Assembly (NCBI GenBank): GCA_003220155.1
Contig: QHRO01000242.1
Span: 1-38,503 of the forward strand
Direction: 5' to 3'
DNA from: Verrucomicrobiota bacterium
GTDB lineage: Bacteria; Verrucomicrobiota; Verrucomicrobiia; Chthoniobacterales; UBA10450
DNA length: 38,503 bases
Shown: positions 8,413 through 17,330 of the stretch, piece after piece
Layout of the letters: the number at the start of each line of letters is the position of its first letter
Position numbering within the stretch: position 1 is the stretch's first letter
Translations under genes and position numbers: made by a program
Notes under the pieces: generated by a model
What the model was told of the DNA's origin: nothing
Database searches by the model: none
What the model saw: the letters and a program-made list of their open reading frames with translations, nothing else

Positions 8413-9183
8413 ATGCAGGATACGCAAATCAAAGTAGCGATTTACAAGCATTTCGCTGAGACGGGGCGGGCGCCTTCAGCGTCAATGGTCGCGAGGCTAA
8501 CCGGCTCAGACACAGAAAGTGTGCGTCAGGGCTATGCGAGATTGCGCGCGCAAAGAGTGCTTGTGTTGCAATCGGACGGCGAATCGATCCGAATGGCACC
8601 GCCGTTTTCCGGTGTTGCAACGCAGCATGTCGTTTCGGTTACCGGTAAACGATACTTTGCTAACTGCGCATGGGATGCGCTTGGAATTCCGGCCGCATTG
8701 CATCGGCCGGCTGTTGTCTATTCGAGATGTGAACAGTCTGGCGAACCATTGCGCCTACAGGTTAGTCTTGAGGGTCCCGAGCCATCGACCTGGCTATTTC
8801 ACTGCCTAGTTCCAGCAGCAAAGTGGTGGGATGACATAGTATTTACCTGAAACAACGTGCTTTTCTTCCGGTCGGAAGAAGCCGTTCACGAGTGGTGCAG
8901 CTTGCGTGGCTATCCGCTGCGACCGCTCGTGACAATTGATCAACTCTGGATACTTGCTACGACGTGGTATTCGACGAGGTTACGGGAAGATTCGCGCAGG
9001 CCACAACCGCAAGACATGCGCACAATCTTCGCTCGGGTCGGATTAAACGGAGAATCTTGGGACCCGCAATCGGACAGTTTCGGTTCAAATGAGCTAGCGG
9101 AATCAGCGATTCCATTGCTGAAACTGTTGAATCCCATTTTTGGGATGAACGAACACTCGCCTTTCCTTCTTATATTTGGTTAA
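8413..9183 (+). CDS. MerB-like alkylmercury lyase with in-frame TGA at 8848-8850; candidate selenoprotein
   Basis: ORFs 8413..8850 and 8857..9183 are in the same frame and together read as one MerB homolog: N-terminal winged-helix-like part, FANCAWDALGIPA (C96/D99 of R831 MerB), YSRCEQSGEPLRL, WWDDIVFT-[TGA]-NNVLFFRSEEAVHEWC, TIDQLWILATTWY. The TGA falls at the conserved catalytic Cys of the FTCxxxLFFRSEE motif. Confidence 0.8.
8854..8886 (+). promoter_or_regulatory. Candidate bacterial SECIS element
   Basis: AACG-(T)-GC-(TT)-TTCTTCC-[GGTC]-GGAAGAA-GC-CGTT: 13 bp stem with bulged T8858 and TT8861-8862 and a GGUC apical loop; 3 nt after the TGA, loop 19 nt after the TGA. Confidence 0.6.
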
Positions 9184-9510
9184 GTGATTCATTTTTATGC
9201 CCTTATAGCTACGATGTAGAGATGGCATGGTTGATGCAAGCACAAAGGTTATCAATCTCTAGAAACTTCGGAAACTCCAGTAAGTTCCATGGAACTTTCA
9301 TTCAAATCCGCTGCCGATACAAAATCCGCCGCGCTCCACCTGCTTCGCATGGTGTTGTTCGCTTCCGTTACTCTCGCAATGCTGAGCGCTAGCCGACCCG
9401 CCAGAGTGGCCCAAGCCGTCGAAGTAACAACGGCGTTACCTTTCCGATCTTGTTGGAATTCACCGACTACCTGATTTTGGATGAGTACCGGCCTCAGAAA
9501 GAAACTAAAC

Positions 9511-9536
9511 GGACCCTAATGCCGGTTAGGGTGTCC
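9511..9536 (+). other. Hairpin upstream of the BNR-repeat gene
   Basis: GGACCCTAA-TGCCGG-TTAGGGTGTCC inverted repeat with one bulge. Confidence 0.4.
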
Positions 9537-9562
9537 AGAATTCAATTGAGATCGCTTCCTAT

Positions 9563-12115
9563 ATGAAACTACTATCTTCCATCGGCAGCCCCGCCTTATC
9601 GCGGGTCGGCTTTTGTCGCGCAGTCTTCTTCGCTTCTATTAGCGTCGCGCTTCTCGTGGTGCCGACCTTGGCGTATGCCCAGAATTCCCACAAGCAAACC
9701 GCAAGGCATCCCCACCCAAGAATCGATGATACAGCGCCAACTTACGCAGAGCCAGAGACCATATTAACAGATGGAGCAGCAGGGATTCAACCGACCAGTG
9801 GACCTGCGATTTCGCTATCCGCGCCCGGGTCCTTCACCACGGTTGGCCCAGCATGGGCGGCTATCGGTCCGACGCCTATTCCAAATGGCCAGACCATACC
9901 GGCTGATGTTAACGGAATCTCTCTCACCCAATCCCCCGTCAGCGGGCGCGTGACGTCCGTGGCAATAGATCCCGGCAACGCAAGTATTGTCTATGTTGGG
10001 GCGGCGCAGGGGGGTGTATACAAGAGCACTAATGGCGGCGCGTCGTGGACACGTCTAATGGATGGCGCGATGACGCTGGCCGTCGGTTCTCTCGAGCTTG
10101 ATCCAACAGACGCGACGGGGAACACGCTCCTGGTCGGCAGTGGCGAGTCAAACTTCTCGGGCGACAGTTACGCTGGCTTCGGTGTTTACAAGGTGACCGC
10201 ACTGAAAAGCGGCAGCCCAGTCCTGAGCGGGCCATTCGGCTCCAATCAGTTCATCCATCGCGGCATCCCCGGGTTGGCTATCGACCCGAATAATCATAAC
10301 AACGTTTACGTCGGGAGTGCCACCGGCCAGCAAGGGATCGGGCCGCAAGCCCCTACCGGTGCTCCCCCGCGCGGTCTCTTTCGTTCGACTGATGGCGCCT
10401 CTACGTTCACAAAGCTTGCGGTCGCTAACCTACCTGCGACCGCCGACTTCCGGGTTACGTCAATCGTCTATGAGCCGGGCAACTCCGATCGCGTGTTTGT
10501 CGGGATCGCCGATGCCAATGTACCCAACGCATTTGGGGGCATCTACTTCACAGGCAATGCGAGCGCTCCTTCTCCGACGTTCACGAAACTTCGAGCAACC
10601 TCAAAGAAGGACTTCGCGCCTATAAAATTCGCCATCAATAAGATCGGAAACACAGTCACCGTGGTAGCCGTCACCGGCGAGACTGCCCCTAACAACCAAG
10701 GGCAAGGCCAAGCTTACAAAGCCGTTTACGACTCAAGCAAGTCAACCATCAATCCGACCTTCTCCCCGTTACCGGCCGCGAATGGATTCGCAGACGGTCA
10801 AGGATCCTACAACCTGGGGGTAGCGATCGACCCGACGAATGCAAACAACATCTACGTGGTCGGCACGCTGAACGGGACGTTTCTCTTTTCCAGAGATGGT
10901 GGCCAGACATTTACGCCAAGCAACGATAGACTGCATGTTGATAGCCACATGGTTGGTGTCGCACCATCCAATCCGTCGATCATTTACACCGGCAACGATG
11001 GTGGCGTTTGGCAGTCGACCGATGCGGGTGTGACTTGGCTAAGAGATCGCAACAATTCCACCTTTAGCGCAACACAGTTCCAGAGCATAGCGGTCCACCC
11101 GACCGACCCCAACTTCAGTATCGGCGGCACCCAGGACAACGGCACCAACTTCTTTAGGCCGAACCGAACCTGGCATCGTGTTGACTTCGGTGACGGCGGC
11201 TATGCGCTCATCGACCAGAACGCGACGAACACGGAAAACGTGACCATGTATCACACCTATTTCAACATTACGGGTGTCCTGATCGGCTTCGGGCGCGTCC
11301 TTAAAACAAGCTGCGCGACCGAGGGGCAGTGGTCATTTAAAGGGAACTCCAGCGATCCCGCGGACGTGGACCCCACTGTCGTCCACTGCGATGGTACCAC
11401 GAACGGTTTAAACGGAATTTCGCTCAACGACGCTGTGAATTTCTACGCACCGATGGCTCTTGGGCCGGGCAATCCAAACAAGGTTTACTTCGGGACGGAT
11501 AAACTTTATCGGTCAACTAACAAGGGCGACACGATGACCGTCGTCAGTCAGGTCTTCGCCGCTGGTGTCCCCGTCAGCGATATCGGTATTTCGAAGACGA
11601 ATGATGCCGTCCGCATAGTCGGTCTCAACAACGGAAAGGTGTTTGCGACGATCACTGGTGGGGCGACGGCTGCGAACATGACAGATGTGACTTTCGTTGG
11701 CACGCCCACTACTGGGATGCCTGCCAAATATATCGCGCGCACCGTCATCGACCCAAACAACGCGAACACCGCCTACGTCGTTTTTAACGGCAATGCCATC
11801 GCAGGGAGGCATGTTTGGAAGACAACAAATCTGAATAACACCGGTACGGGCACGGTCGCCTGGACAGCGATCGACGGCACCGGCATTCCGGATGTTTCGG
11901 TAAACGCCTTCGTGGTCGATCGAGCAGATTCGACCCATCTCTACGCCGGCACTGACCGGGGTGTTTTCCTCTCTACCGACGGTGGTACAACCTGGAATCA
12001 ATACGGCACTGGCCTGCCGGACGTCGCTGTATTTGATCTTGCGATCAGCTCCGATGGTCACTTGCGTGCAGCGACACATGGACGCGGATTCTACGAAATT
12101 CTGAAGGCTCCGTGA
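9563..12115 (+). CDS. Secreted BNR/Asp-box (VPS10/sortilin-like) beta-propeller protein
   Basis: 850 aa, signal peptide (ending TLAYAQ), repeated Asp-box motifs (STNGGASWTRL, SRDGGQTFTPS, STDAGVTWLRD, STDGGTTWNQY). Confidence 0.85.
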   Translation: MKLLSSIGSPALSRVGFCRAVFFASISVALLVVPTLAYAQNSHKQTARHPHPRIDDTAPTYAEPETILTDGAAGIQPTSGPAISLSAPGSFTTVGPAWAAIGPTPIPNGQTIPADVNGISLTQSPVSGRVTSVAIDPGNASIVYVGAAQGGVYKSTNGGASWTRLMDGAMTLAVGSLELDPTDATGNTLLVGSGESNFSGDSYAGFGVYKVTALKSGSPVLSGPFGSNQFIHRGIPGLAIDPNNHNNVYVGSATGQQGIGPQAPTGAPPRGLFRSTDGASTFTKLAVANLPATADFRVTSIVYEPGNSDRVFVGIADANVPNAFGGIYFTGNASAPSPTFTKLRATSKKDFAPIKFAINKIGNTVTVVAVTGETAPNNQGQGQAYKAVYDSSKSTINPTFSPLPAANGFADGQGSYNLGVAIDPTNANNIYVVGTLNGTFLFSRDGGQTFTPSNDRLHVDSHMVGVAPSNPSIIYTGNDGGVWQSTDAGVTWLRDRNNSTFSATQFQSIAVHPTDPNFSIGGTQDNGTNFFRPNRTWHRVDFGDGGYALIDQNATNTENVTMYHTYFNITGVLIGFGRVLKTSCATEGQWSFKGNSSDPADVDPTVVHCDGTTNGLNGISLNDAVNFYAPMALGPGNPNKVYFGTDKLYRSTNKGDTMTVVSQVFAAGVPVSDIGISKTNDAVRIVGLNNGKVFATITGGATAANMTDVTFVGTPTTGMPAKYIARTVIDPNNANTAYVVFNGNAIAGRHVWKTTNLNNTGTGTVAWTAIDGTGIPDVSVNAFVVDRADSTHLYAGTDRGVFLSTDGGTTWNQYGTGLPDVAVFDLAISSDGHLRAATHGRGFYEILKAP

Positions 12116-12388
12116 GGTGCCCTTTCCGCAACGCACCTTTGGCGAACCGCTAGAGCTGCGTGTCCTTCAGGCCTGACGCGAGAGTCGCCCTAGTTAACAG
12201 GCCGTGCCTCTCATCTTGCCGGGGCGCGAGCCGCGCTGTATGACCACTTGCGGCGAAGCTTGTCAGAAAAGCGCTTGCCTTGCGCGCTTGGTAAGCATTT
12301 TAACGAATTCGTTGTCCCCTCACCAGCCGCTGGCGCGTCCTCCTCTCCCTCAAGGGTGAGGGGTTTACGCTTCTCTAGCCGCGACAAG

Positions 12389-12946
12389 TTAAGGGGGAGC
12401 GGGCCGCGCATCGTGGCCGAGATTATTCGTTGAGTGCTTCCGCTTGGCTGGTCCCGGGTCGGCGAGCGAGTCGCCCGTTTTACGTTCCTGAATTTGGAAG
12501 CGCAAAAAATCATGAACAGCGTTCCGTGCTTCTGAGTTTGCCGTCGTAATGCGTACTCGCCCGCCATCCGGCAAATTTTCTGCCGCGTAAGAGATGTCGC
12601 CTTTTAACTGGCTCATTCTGTTTGCTCCTGGCGGGTTTCGTCCGCGCGTAACCGCTGGGACTTCGAATTTCCCTTGTCCGAACATAGCCACAGTGTTCGC
12701 TACTTGGCGCCGGATCGCACCGACGTCCGCGGGATCATTTGCGGTCATTTCTATTGCGCCGCCGTCCGGAAGCAATTTGAAATGGCGAACGGCTTTCTCT
12801 TGATCGAAACCCAAAGCTGTCTCTCCCGGAGTTGCAGCTGCAACTGAGTTCTGGGGCGTTTGCGCCGGCGAGAGATTCAGCATCATGAAATCAAGTATGG
12901 CAGTAGCAGCCGTAATGTAGAAACCGATTCTCAAGCTCACGTTCAT
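12389..12946 (-). CDS. Conserved hypothetical secreted protein
   Basis: 185 aa, N-terminal hydrophobic segment; LPDGGAIEMTANDPADVGAIR ... LPDGGRVRITTANSEARNAVHDFLRFQIQERKTGD, two similar 'PDGGxxxxT..' units. Confidence 0.65.
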   Translation of the reverse strand: MNVSLRIGFYITAATAILDFMMLNLSPAQTPQNSVAAATPGETALGFDQEKAVRHFKLLPDGGAIEMTANDPADVGAIRRQVANTVAMFGQGKFEVPAVTRGRNPPGANRMSQLKGDISYAAENLPDGGRVRITTANSEARNAVHDFLRFQIQERKTGDSLADPGPAKRKHSTNNLGHDARPAPP

Positions 12947-13186
12947 ATGTGGCGCAAGTTTATATCGTGCCGCGTCCCCCTTAGTTCGACGCCCTTTCCT
13001 AGTCTCTGTTCAAAAGAGTTGCGACCTTGGGTGCCTGCACTGGCGACAGAAACGCAGCCACCGGTACTTCGTCGATTGGCGCGGTTGCGAGCCGAGATGG
13101 GGGTCCGAAGCCTTCGCTTACGCCGCTACGCGAAATTTCCTCGCGACCCGAACGGCGCCAATGGAGTGAACGAGGTTGTGACACAA

Positions 13187-13987
13187 CCTGCATCCACCGG
13201 AACATTCGCAAACACGTCGACGCGCGCAGGAATTGTTAATGACGAAAATCAATTAATAGCCGGCTTCATTATTGCCGGTGCTTGGTCCAAACAAATTCTC
13301 ATTCGCGGGCTGGGGCCTTCCCTGGCCGCTTTTGGACTAACTGGGACGTTACAGGATCCTGTTCTTGATTTGCGCACTGAGACTGGGACCAATATTACAG
13401 TTAACGATAATTGGGCGCTAGCAGCGAACGCAGCCCAAATACCTGCCAACCTGAGGCCCACTGACCCGCGCGAATCGGCCATTTGGACAACTCTTGCGCC
13501 AGGTTCATATACAGCGATTGAAAGCGGCAAAAGCGGCGCAACGGGAACAGGTCTGCTGGAAGTATACGACGTGGATTCTGTCGCCTCATCGCAGCTGGCA
13601 AATATTTCGACTCGCGGTTTGGTGGGAACAGGTAACGACGTCATGATAGGTGGTTACATCGTGCGAGGCGGAGCCTCCCCAGTACTGGTGCGGGCATTGG
13701 GACCGTCGCTGGCTCCATTGGGCGTCGTTAATGTATTAACGGACCCTACGATAGAGCTTCGCGATGCCAACGGTGTACTTGTCGCAGCTAACGATAATTG
13801 GAAGCAAATCCAGCAAACCGCCATTCAGGCGACTGGGCTCCAACCCCCCAATGACGCCGACGCCGCCATCTCCACCATACTGCCCTCGGGCGCGTTCACC
13901 GCTATCGTACGCGGCGCTCATGGCGGCAGCGGTATCGTGCTTCTCGAGGTCTATAACCTGGAATCGCCCGTTCGCGCAGTCCCTTAG
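13187..13987 (+). CDS. Two-repeat secreted-type domain protein, 5' end uncertain (possible gene fragment)
   Basis: ORF 12860..13987; the two tandem ~120-aa units (GFIIAGAWSKQILIRGLGPSLAAFG... and GGYIVRGGASPVLVRALGPSLAPLG...) look genuine, but the first ~105 codons overlap a divergent CDS and show no signal peptide. The start given here is the approximate domain boundary, not a start codon. Confidence 0.55.
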   Translation, partial: PASTGTFANTSTRAGIVNDENQLIAGFIIAGAWSKQILIRGLGPSLAAFGLTGTLQDPVLDLRTETGTNITVNDNWALAANAAQIPANLRPTDPRESAIWTTLAPGSYTAIESGKSGATGTGLLEVYDVDSVASSQLANISTRGLVGTGNDVMIGGYIVRGGASPVLVRALGPSLAPLGVVNVLTDPTIELRDANGVLVAANDNWKQIQQTAIQATGLQPPNDADAAISTILPSGAFTAIVRGAHGGSGIVLLEVYNLESPVRAVP

Positions 13988-13989
13988 GT

Positions 13990-14454
13990 TTAGGGCGAAC
14001 GGCTGGCGACAATCAACCCAGCGAGAAGAAAGACCATCGCCGCCGAAAACAGGCAGTAGCGGCAGAAGGCGTGAAGAATGAATGCTTGAGTGTAGAGGAG
14101 CCAAAGCGTGACGGCGAACATCGACCACACCGTGAACAGTAATAAGCGGCGGACCCGGGCGTACCCGAAGGCGGCGAGAATCGCGAAACTGAAAACACAA
14201 AAATAAGCGACCGCGCCGATGAAAGCGAGCGGAACTCCCCCAATGCGCGCGTACGGGCTACCCAGCACTTTAAAACAGTCGGGAGACCCGCCGCAGACCA
14301 TGGTCTCGCCGGTCAAGGCCTGGACCGCAAGATAGGTTGCATCGGCGAGGCCGGCTAACGAGATTAATGCAACTATGGCGTAAATGACGATTTGAGAACG
14401 CGATATAGCGATGGCGTTGCCTCCCGGCTTTGAAGTCGCGCGATTGTTTTTCAT
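13990..14454 (-). CDS. Vitamin K epoxide reductase (VKOR) family protein
   Basis: 154 aa, 4-TM; CGGSPDCFKVLGSPYARIGGVPLAFIGAVAY and CRYC motif. Confidence 0.9.
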   Translation of the reverse strand: MKNNRATSKPGGNAIAISRSQIVIYAIVALISLAGLADATYLAVQALTGETMVCGGSPDCFKVLGSPYARIGGVPLAFIGAVAYFCVFSFAILAAFGYARVRRLLLFTVWSMFAVTLWLLYTQAFILHAFCRYCLFSAAMVFLLAGLIVASRSP

Positions 14455-14455
14455 T

Positions 14456-15121
14456 TCAAGACCTGGTTTTCTGCTTCACCGCGGCATCGACCGCGGCGCG
14501 CAAGGCGGTTGGGTTCAGCGAGGTGGGAGGAACCGACTCATCGTTAATGAAGATGGTCGGAGTATTCCGAACTCCGAGGGCCTCGCCTCGTTTTCGATCC
14601 TCCTCTACCTTAGCTTTTACCTGTTCGCCGCTAACGTCTTTCTTAAAGCGTTCGAGGTTCAAGCCGATCATTCCAGCGTAGGCGTCAAATAAGGACTGAA
14701 CATCGCTGCTCTTGGCCCACACTGATTGTTCCCGATATAGCAAGTCATGCATCTCCCAGAAGCGTCCCTGGAGACCTGCCGCTTCGGCAGCATAGGCAGC
14801 CTCGTGGGCATGCTCATGAATGGTAAAAGGAAAGTTGCGGAAGATGACACGTAAGCTGGAGGCGTAATCGCGCTCAATTTGCTGGAGAGGCCCCTCCATA
14901 GCACCGCAAGGAGGGCATTGGAAATCGCCAAATTCTTCAAGAGTAACCGCGGCATTAGCCGGTCCGCGCACGTGTACTTCCTCAGTCCGCTCTTTGGCAG
15001 CGGCCATTGCTTTGGGAATGGCCGTCGCTTGAAGGAGCTTTGACCGATAAAGCATAATAGCCGCTCCGAGCGTGACGAATCCGACCACGGCTACGATGAC
15101 GAATGGAAGAAAGCGTCTCAA
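14456..15121 (-). CDS. DsbA-family thiol:disulfide oxidoreductase (thioredoxin fold)
   Basis: 221 aa, N-terminal TM; FGDFQCPPCGAMEGPLQQIERDY, NFPFTIHEHAHEAAYAAEAAGLQGRFWEMHDLLY, GVRNTPTIFIN. Confidence 0.9.
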   Translation of the reverse strand: MRRFLPFVIVAVVGFVTLGAAIMLYRSKLLQATAIPKAMAAAKERTEEVHVRGPANAAVTLEEFGDFQCPPCGAMEGPLQQIERDYASSLRVIFRNFPFTIHEHAHEAAYAAEAAGLQGRFWEMHDLLYREQSVWAKSSDVQSLFDAYAGMIGLNLERFKKDVSGEQVKAKVEEDRKRGEALGVRNTPTIFINDESVPPTSLNPTALRAAVDAAVKQKTRS

Positions 15122-15326
15122 GTTGCCTCTTTTGCAGTGAAGGTTGAGTAGTTTAACGAGCCCCCACAGAGTTCAAGCGTAATTCAGTTGGCGCGGTCAA
15201 CTCGCGATTTGTTTAACGCGTTCGCCCATATTCTGCAAGCCGGCCGGCGGCCTGCCACCAACACTGAGAGCGAGATGGCGCTTAGGACTGATTATTGAAC
15301 GATAACCGCCCTGTTTAACTTATTGG

Positions 15327-16964
15327 CTATCGCAGGGAGGTCCGGGTTTGTCCCTGCGTTACTGACACATCGGCGCCGTCTATGCCCCCCGTGGCGTTGA
15401 CGTCGAACCGGAAATTGCCTTGGTTCACCTTCTGACCCGAGTGTTTCTGCACCGCAGAGACATCATTTTTATCGACACCGCCGGTCGCGCTGACATCCCC
15501 CAGCAGCACACCCATTTGAACGGCGACGTCGTTTGTGTTCTGGCCGTCGTTTACACCGAGCAAGGTAACAGTGGTTTTTCGCGTATTGACGACGTTCTTG
15601 AGATTTATTGTGACGATCGATGACCCGTTGCCGCTGAAGCTGTCAACGGACGCGCCACCTGACGTCGAAATGACGTTGCTAAATGTGACGGGCGTCGGGA
15701 ATGTAATTACGATTTGGTCGTCGATTCCTGCCCCAGCAAGGGTTAGACCGGGAACGCGGCATTCGATACCGGGGATAGTATTGAACTGGGTATTTAGTGG
15801 AAGAGTAACACCCAATGTCTGGGCCCCCGTTCCAGTTCCATGGATTTTTATTGAAGCGGCGTCGATCGCTTGTACCGGAAAGGCGTTGGTCCAAAATGCG
15901 GAATGCCCGTCGGATGTCTGCGCTTTTCGTACTACGGCTCCGGCTCCCTTGGGGATGATATCGGCCCCGCGGTCTGTCGTCGCCGTTGTATCTCCCAGCA
16001 GCCGCCAGCCTCCACTGTTACCAACCGAAGCGTCATAAAAATATGCGGCCGGCGACTTTTTGAAGGCCGCTTGGGCATTGTTGAAGACTAGCAGCTGATC
16101 GCCCGCAACAAAGGAGCCATTGGCTGGCCCTAGCCCGGTGGCGTTGAGAGCTACGTCAACCGGGCGCACCACGCCGATCGGATTATCCTGAGTCCGATTT
16201 GTCGCAGTCGCCAAGGGCGTTGACATCTTTCTTAGCAACACAGCGCCGAGGTTTGTCAGTAGACGAGTGGGCGCTTTGTTACCATTGTGAACTACAAAAT
16301 AGCCATCGGGAAGCAGCGGGTCGTCATCGCCCACACCGCCGTCGCCGCCACGACTGTTAATACGGTGCCAGGAACTGGAGCTACCATCAAAGTAATACTG
16401 TGTTGCGTAGGGGGAATTGTAGGTGGGAGCCGAGTAGTCCGGCACCTGAAGCAAGGTTTTGTAAGTCGGAGGGGACGTTGTCGGAGTGAAAGAAACGTTC
16501 GCATCGCTCGCTGGAAAGATAGTCGCAGGTGTCCAGTACGGAATCACCTGGACCTGAGTGTTAGCCGGTATTGTACTTAAGTTAGTTGAATCGTCATTAC
16601 TCGCATCAACTGTTAGTGTCCCGGTTCCGTTTCCTATGATTAAGTACGTGTGGCCTTCCTTTGTTCCCGTTCCGCTAATCGGGCCGATCAGCGCGTAATA
16701 GTGATTATGCTGAGCACCCCCGTACAAAAATTGACTCTGGCTCAAGGGATTGCCCACTAATGTGATGGTGCTTCCACTGGCAGAAGCAATACCTCCGATG
16801 AATTCGGGCGGGCGAATAAAGGGAACTGAAACGAAAGTATCGGAACTTCCCAAAAGTGTGGTGGTGGTGAAGCCGACGGGATTGGTGGTAACTGTTACCT
16901 GGGCACTGGCGAAATTTGCGACGCTCAAGAAGAGAGTGACAAAGAAACAAAGGCGACGAGACAT
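15327..16964 (-). CDS. TIGR02597-like secreted protein with dockerin-like C-terminus
   Basis: 545 aa with signal peptide; TNPVGFTTTTLLGSSDTFVSVPFIRPPEF start; C-terminal LGDVSATGGVDKNDVSAVQKHSGQ...FDVNATGGIDGADVSVTQ resembles duplicated dockerin Ca-binding loops. Confidence 0.65.
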   Translation of the reverse strand: MSRRLCFFVTLFLSVANFASAQVTVTTNPVGFTTTTLLGSSDTFVSVPFIRPPEFIGGIASASGSTITLVGNPLSQSQFLYGGAQHNHYYALIGPISGTGTKEGHTYLIIGNGTGTLTVDASNDDSTNLSTIPANTQVQVIPYWTPATIFPASDANVSFTPTTSPPTYKTLLQVPDYSAPTYNSPYATQYYFDGSSSSWHRINSRGGDGGVGDDDPLLPDGYFVVHNGNKAPTRLLTNLGAVLLRKMSTPLATATNRTQDNPIGVVRPVDVALNATGLGPANGSFVAGDQLLVFNNAQAAFKKSPAAYFYDASVGNSGGWRLLGDTTATTDRGADIIPKGAGAVVRKAQTSDGHSAFWTNAFPVQAIDAASIKIHGTGTGAQTLGVTLPLNTQFNTIPGIECRVPGLTLAGAGIDDQIVITFPTPVTFSNVISTSGGASVDSFSGNGSSIVTINLKNVVNTRKTTVTLLGVNDGQNTNDVAVQMGVLLGDVSATGGVDKNDVSAVQKHSGQKVNQGNFRFDVNATGGIDGADVSVTQGQTRTSLR

Positions 16965-17330
16965 GGGGATGAGTGGTTTGTTTCTGAGTATTTCAGGCTA
17001 ACAAAGAAGACTTATCGAGCAAGAAAAATCCTCGATCGCGCACCGGGTTAATGCGCGATTAGCGAAACCACTTTAAAGCGTTTTTGACGAGAGACTTGGA
17101 ATGGCAAAAGATGCTTCGCCCGCGAGCGGGATCGGGTGGTTTGCGATGGCCCAAAATCTTTGTTCACTGCGTTAGAATCAGGTGTGCCCCGCAGCGGACA
17201 CCCGCCCGGCTAGCTTGGCGGCGATCAAAGCGAGCAGCGGGCGGCAGGGATTTCATTCTCATGCCCGCGCTCGGAGCCGCTACGTGAGGGGGGAACGGCT
17301 TCGCTCCTAATCCTGGTTGCTATTAAGGAA

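Noticed and set aside
8848-8850. Genome-wide TGA reassignment (code 4/25) as the explanation of the merB TGA
   Set aside because: TGA terminates waaA, the AsmA-like gene and the 9563 BNR gene at sensible positions, so TGA is a normal stop here.
17040-17290. GC-rich intergenic region as a possible structured RNA
   Set aside because: Some short complementary stretches but no recognisable riboswitch or ribozyme consensus; not enough to support a claim.
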